In this document: piece by piece, positions 60,381-64,000 of the stretch | Layout of the letters: the number at the start of each line of letters is the position of its first letter | Position numbering within the stretch: position 1 is the stretch's first letter | Assembly (NCBI GenBank): GCA_023630585.1 | Contig: CM042546.1 | Span: forward strand, 18,160,310 to 18,224,309 | Origin: Cranoglanis bouderius | Lineage: Eukaryota > Chordata > Actinopteri > Siluriformes > Cranoglanididae | Length of the DNA: 64,000 nucleotides | Direction: 5' to 3' | Program-made: the position numbers and the translations under genes | The notes under the pieces: generated by a model | Told to the model about the DNA's origin: nothing | Database searches by the model: none | The model's input: the letters and a program-made list of their open reading frames with translations, nothing else

Positions 60381-61094
60381 TTACTATTTTTCATTTTTTT
60401 TTGTAAGTTGCTTTTGATAGTGAGCAAATGTAATCGATTATATTTCATTTTAAATTTACAGTATATTACTGGAAACATACATATAGTGTATACTGTAAAA
60501 AGTCATATACTGTACAATGAATAACAGAACCCTAGGCATAATGCATATTTGGCAAATAGTAAATAATTTCCCAAACTAAATAAAATAAATAAATTGAGAT
60601 GCAATGTTATTTGTTATGTAATGAGCTCATCTTTGAAAATGGATTTAACAAGCTCAAACTTGCTTTATGTGCTGCAGGAACATTCAAATCACCAAGCATC
60701 AGAATATAATTTATGTTGAAGATTCATTCTTATATTCTATATAATTCTATATAATTTATTTATTTAATTGGTACAGGAAAATCTGTGTACTCTAATTCAT
60801 TAGTAATATTCCCTCAGGTTGGGAATTTTTAGTGTAATTTTCACCATATTTCCAAAAAAGTAGCTCAGCAACTCACACCAATCACTCAGTCACAATATTT
60901 GAGGTTGATATTGTAAGTAGCTACTGATGCCATTAACCTCCCTCCGTGATCTGTGTCATGTATAATCATGCTGAGCAGGCCTAGCTGACCTCGATTTTGG
61001 ATCACATGTGTGAGGGGAAAACATCTAAGTGGATTTGAGAGGGGTTTCGTTATCAGTCACAGAGGCTTGGCTCGGTTTCAATAGGAGCATTGAG
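60381..61094. other. No recognised feature
   Basis: AT-rich spacer between the two duplicate copies. Confidence 0.4.
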
Positions 61095-61315
61095 CAATGA
61101 CCTGTATTTAGATCTATGGGAAAGACATCGGTAAATATTGTCAGAAACTGTGGTCAAAAGCACATATTTAATGACAGCATGGCTTGGAACTGTTCTTCAT
61201 GTAGCTGACAATGTCCCCTGATATATACACCTCGTATAAACATATTAATAGTGTGTTCTGTATGTATTTCTTGTGATGTGAACTCCTTCGTGTCATTGGA
61301 GTTATTGATTTTTCT
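61095..61315. repeat. Local direct duplication, copy 2
   Basis: Same blocks as 60155-60380, in the same orientation about 940 bp downstream. Confidence 0.8.
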
Positions 61316-61451
61316 TTTGAGTGTTGTGCATTGGACTTTTCCCAGTAGGAGATTTTTGAGGTGTCTGGAATACAGCAATAGAACTATTTTCTACTAACTA
61401 GGTATCTATCAGTAGCTATTAGTCCAGAGGTATCTTTGCTAGTTAACTTAC

Positions 61452-61505
61452 TCCAATACATTGCAAGCAGAGGAGGAGTTGAAGTTGGTGGGACCAGTAT
61501 GAAGT
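61452..61505 (-). other. Candidate S/T/P-rich exon, minus strand
   Basis: 54 bp between TTTGTTTTCAG and a GTAAGT donor, phase 1 at both ends, reading FILVPPTSTPPLLAMYW. The phase is compatible with 42213-42254 and with the exon candidate at 61996. No homology recognised. Confidence 0.2.
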
Positions 61506-61559
61506 CTGAAAACAAAACAAAACAAAAAAACTGATAGTAGTTAATGAGAGATTCCCTCT

Positions 61560-61822
61560 GTGTTATTCACTCACACTTGTTTCAGGACGTGTAATCTCCC
61601 ACTGTACCATGGGGCAGAGCTTTTACCAGAAATGATGAGGAAGAAATTGACTGAAATACATCAGCCTGGGAAGGATTACGAAGCTATTACAAGGCTCTGA
61701 GACTCTAAAGAAGCACCAGCATTTGTTTTATGTTGTACTGTGCTTGAAGATCTAAAACTGTTTAGTATGAGATATACACAAAAACAGAAGAAATCAGGCA
61801 AATACTTTTTCACAGCACTGTA
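61560..61822 (+). mobile_element. Tc1 fragment with one terminus
   Basis: CTGTACCATGGGGCAGAGCT and the CAGAAATGATGAGGAAGAAA...GGAAGGATTACGAAGC stretch resemble a Tc1 N-terminal K-x-Y-x-I-S helix. The right end AAATACTTTTTCACAGCACT, then GTA, is a Tc1 terminus. Most of the element is missing. Confidence 0.6.
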
Positions 61823-61878
61823 TGTGTGTGTAATTTTCTTCTGTGTATAAATTTACGGAATATTCAGTATTGAGCATG

Positions 61879-61879
61879 C

Positions 61880-61938
<59 letters not shown>

Positions 61939-61950
61939 TAGATAGACAGA
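61879..61950. repeat. (GATA)n microsatellite
   Basis: About 16 GATA units, then GACA units. Confidence 0.95.
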
Positions 61951-61995
61951 CAGACAGACACCTGCTTATATACAAAAAAGTACACACAAAAATAC

Positions 61996-62029
61996 CTGCA
62001 GGAGTAGTACTTGGAGTAGGAGTTAGTTT
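61996..62029 (-). other. Candidate S/T/P-rich exon, minus strand
   Basis: 34 bp after CCACTCCCACAG and before a GTATTT donor, reading KLTPTPSTTPA in phase 0 to 1. The donor is weaker than average. It would precede the candidates at 61452 and 42213 in a minus-strand gene. Confidence 0.2.
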
Positions 62030-62276
62030 CTGTGGGAGTGGTCAATGTGCAGGTTTTACAAAGACAGTCTTAAGCACAACTATAACACAATGAGCTATTG
62101 CAAAATAACGACTCAATAATGGCTGTAATATAACTCGTTTATTACTTTTCCACTCCTTTGTAGTGACGTAACTATCCGACATGTGTAAAGAATAAAATAG
62201 GCTCACAGGGTGATTTGTCTGGAACTCGGATACTCTTAAACAGTCACATATCAAACAGAAGCTACTAAATATAATC

Positions 62277-62306
62277 TCATCATATCATATCATATCATAT
62301 CATATT
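62277..62306. repeat. (CATAT)n repeat
   Basis: Six CATAT units. Confidence 0.85.
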
Positions 62307-62501
62307 GTAGCAGATATAGTGGTATTCTCAAATACAGAATCCATGGTTTATTAATTGAAATAGTATCATATCGTGTGAAAGCCTGAGGTTCACACCCCTG
62401 TTCCCTTAGAACCTCTCTTTCATTTTATTTACTATAAACTGTTCACTCCAGTTAAACTTGATTTCCTCATTCCATCTCAGTTTACAGGTGTTGTTAGTGC
62501 A

Positions 62502-62630
62502 ATTCAATTAAATTCTCTTTGTATAGCACTTTTAACAATGGACATTGTCCCAAAGCAGCTTTACAGAAATATATAAATTCAGGATAGTTAAACATTAGAA
62601 GATACAGAAGATACAGTTAATTAAAAGTGT
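62502..62630 (+). repeat. Dispersed repeat (GTATAG..CTTTTAACAAT family), copy 2
   Basis: AATTCAATTAAATTCTCTTT, GTATAGCACTTTTAACAATG, then AGCAGCTTTACAGAAATATA. It is related to 4790-5060. Confidence 0.65.
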
Positions 62631-64000
62631 TCCAAAACATTTTTGTAGAATGGTTTAAACATCTCCTTAGTTCATAGCTAAGAGTTTCTCCTTGCAAGCT
62701 GTTTAAAAAAATAATAATAAAAAGGGGTGGGCTTTGGGAGGTGGGGGGGTTGGAGTTGACCTGGTCGCTATGGCATGGGATGTTTCATGAAAATGTATAC
62801 TGTAAAAAACAAACAAACAAATAAAAACCCCATGAAAATAAAATGAAAATGAGAGCACTGCTACATTCATACACAAGAACAATTATCTAATCCACACGTC
62901 ACAATATTTTCAGCAAATTGTCAGTAGAGGCTTTACAGTATGCGTGCATTAATTAGACAATTTGTTGTTTTTTTTTTGCGTTTAATTAGAGAATCAAACA
63001 AGAGCATGAGATATACTGAAGTACAGTAATATCACTGAAAGTAGGAACAAAAGGACTAGTGCAATATAGCAGGTTATTGTACAAATGTGCAAAAGTACTA
63101 TAGCTTATAGTGCAATATACCAGTGATGATAGTCATAATATTGAACGAATGCTGGTGCGGTGGATAGATGGACTGATAAAAATCTAAGTGTGGCAGCTGA
63201 GAGCAGTGAATATACATCCTTACAGCTGGAGGTGTGGTGACACTTTACCACACTGTGAGTGGAGCAGATGATTACTGAAAGAGCTGCCAAGTGCCCTCAC
63301 AGTCTCATGGATGGATGGGAGGTGTTCTTCAATTGGCTAATTTGGTTAAATTCCACCCAACTCCTCAAGAGAAACCAGGACTTCTTGATCAGATTGTCCA
63401 GTCTCCTTTTTTTCCAGCAGCTGCAAATCTGTATGAATTTTTACATGGACAAAATCTTTTCTCTTTGTGATTAGTTATAAAAATTGCAAACATTGCTAGT
63501 TTTCATCTCCTACAAAACAGATTTTTTTTTTTTTTTTTGGCCATAGCATTAATGATCTTGACTACGGCAGCCTTTGCACATGCAGAATATGTGATGTCGA
63601 TGTTGAAACAGCAGCCGTTATTGTTTAGCCCTAATCTATAGAGTGTGTGCAATAGGTGTTATAGAATGCAGTCAGGAAAGCAATATATTTTTGTCATGTT
63701 TATGGAGTAAGTGACTGGATATCAACTAGAATTATGTTTTCTCCCTAAATGATAGGAATCAAACAGTTATAAAGCAGCTAGTCTACACACTGCTTATGTT
63801 ATAAATGGTGGTGAATTCAATTAATTTAACTCAAATTACTTAACTCTTTGAGAGCAAGAAATTCAGCCTTACCATTTGTTCTCTGGGAATTACAATACCA
63901 GTGCTTTCTCTGAAGCATTTCATTGTGTTTGAACACAAACAAAAACAGGAGCTTGAGCACTTTTATTAATCGGCCATGCTTGCAGGCCAAATGGCCGATG
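62631..64000. other. Intergenic; possible LINE remnant
   Basis: No gene recognised. The segment 63060-63470 (GTGCAATATACCAGTGATGA, CTCATGGATGGATGGGAGGT, GACTTCTTGATCAGATTGTC) has the flavour of the downstream part of a minus-strand LINE like that at 45700-46300, but no motif confirms it. Confidence 0.35.

Noticed and set aside
61794..62045. 83-codon minus-strand frame with ITLS-type repeats
   Set aside because: Mostly the (GATA)n microsatellite. The 34 bp candidate exon in the same place is read in another frame.

Overview
The window is animal nuclear DNA, most likely from a teleost and probably a catfish-like (otophysan) fish. The evidence is the base composition (AT-rich), the very sparse coding content, GT-AG introns, long dinucleotide microsatellites, and a dense load of Tc1/mariner relics, tRNA-headed SINEs and L2-type LINEs of the sort common in these fishes. 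The repeat assignments rest on recognition by eye, not on a search. No bacterial-type operon, CRISPR array, rRNA or free-standing tRNA gene is visible.

Two protein-coding genes can be supported. (1) On the minus strand (about 17.5 kb down to 11.0 kb, 3' end unresolved) lies a small FXYD-family gene encoding a one-pass regulator of Na,K-ATPase. It has a non-coding first exon behind a TATA-like box and four short coding exons. (2) On the plus strand (31703-36102) lies a complete seven-exon class II cytokine receptor gene of 547 codons. Its intracellular tail carries a DSGxGS degron-like motif and a GYRSQ (YxxQ) STAT3-type motif, which identifies it as interleukin-10 receptor alpha (il10ra, crfb7 in fish). 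IL10RA and FXYD2/FXYD6 are also neighbours in human 11q23, so the pairing looks like conserved synteny and supports both calls.

Layout. 0-10 kb: a Tc1 relic, an unusual Ty3/gypsy fragment in which integrase precedes reverse transcriptase (Gmr1-like order), and SINE pieces. 10-17.5 kb: the FXYD gene with a Tc1 element (long inverted repeats, deleted catalytic region) in an intron, and another Tc1 relic. 17.5-31 kb: an LTR-like fragment, small inverted-repeat elements, a DIRS-type tyrosine-recombinase retroelement split by nested insertions, an internally deleted Tc1, and a telomere-like repeat patch. 31.7-36.4 kb: il10ra, whose intron 2 is packed with microsatellites, a SINE and a MITE. 36.4-64 kb: no firm gene. 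There are LINE remnants of at least two lineages (L2-like, and one with a FADD-box reverse transcriptase), nested Tc1 elements, a SINE inside a Tc1 relic, and a few short serine/threonine/proline-rich, phase-compatible minus-strand segments with good splice sites that may be exons of an undetected gene.

A recurring theme is local direct duplication: five independent pairs of 0.1-0.5 kb segments lie 0.3-2.5 kb apart. I did not find a convincing new molecular system. The items of most interest are the il10ra/FXYD linkage, the IN-before-RT gypsy element, the nested DIRS locus, the candidate minus-strand exons, and the duplications.
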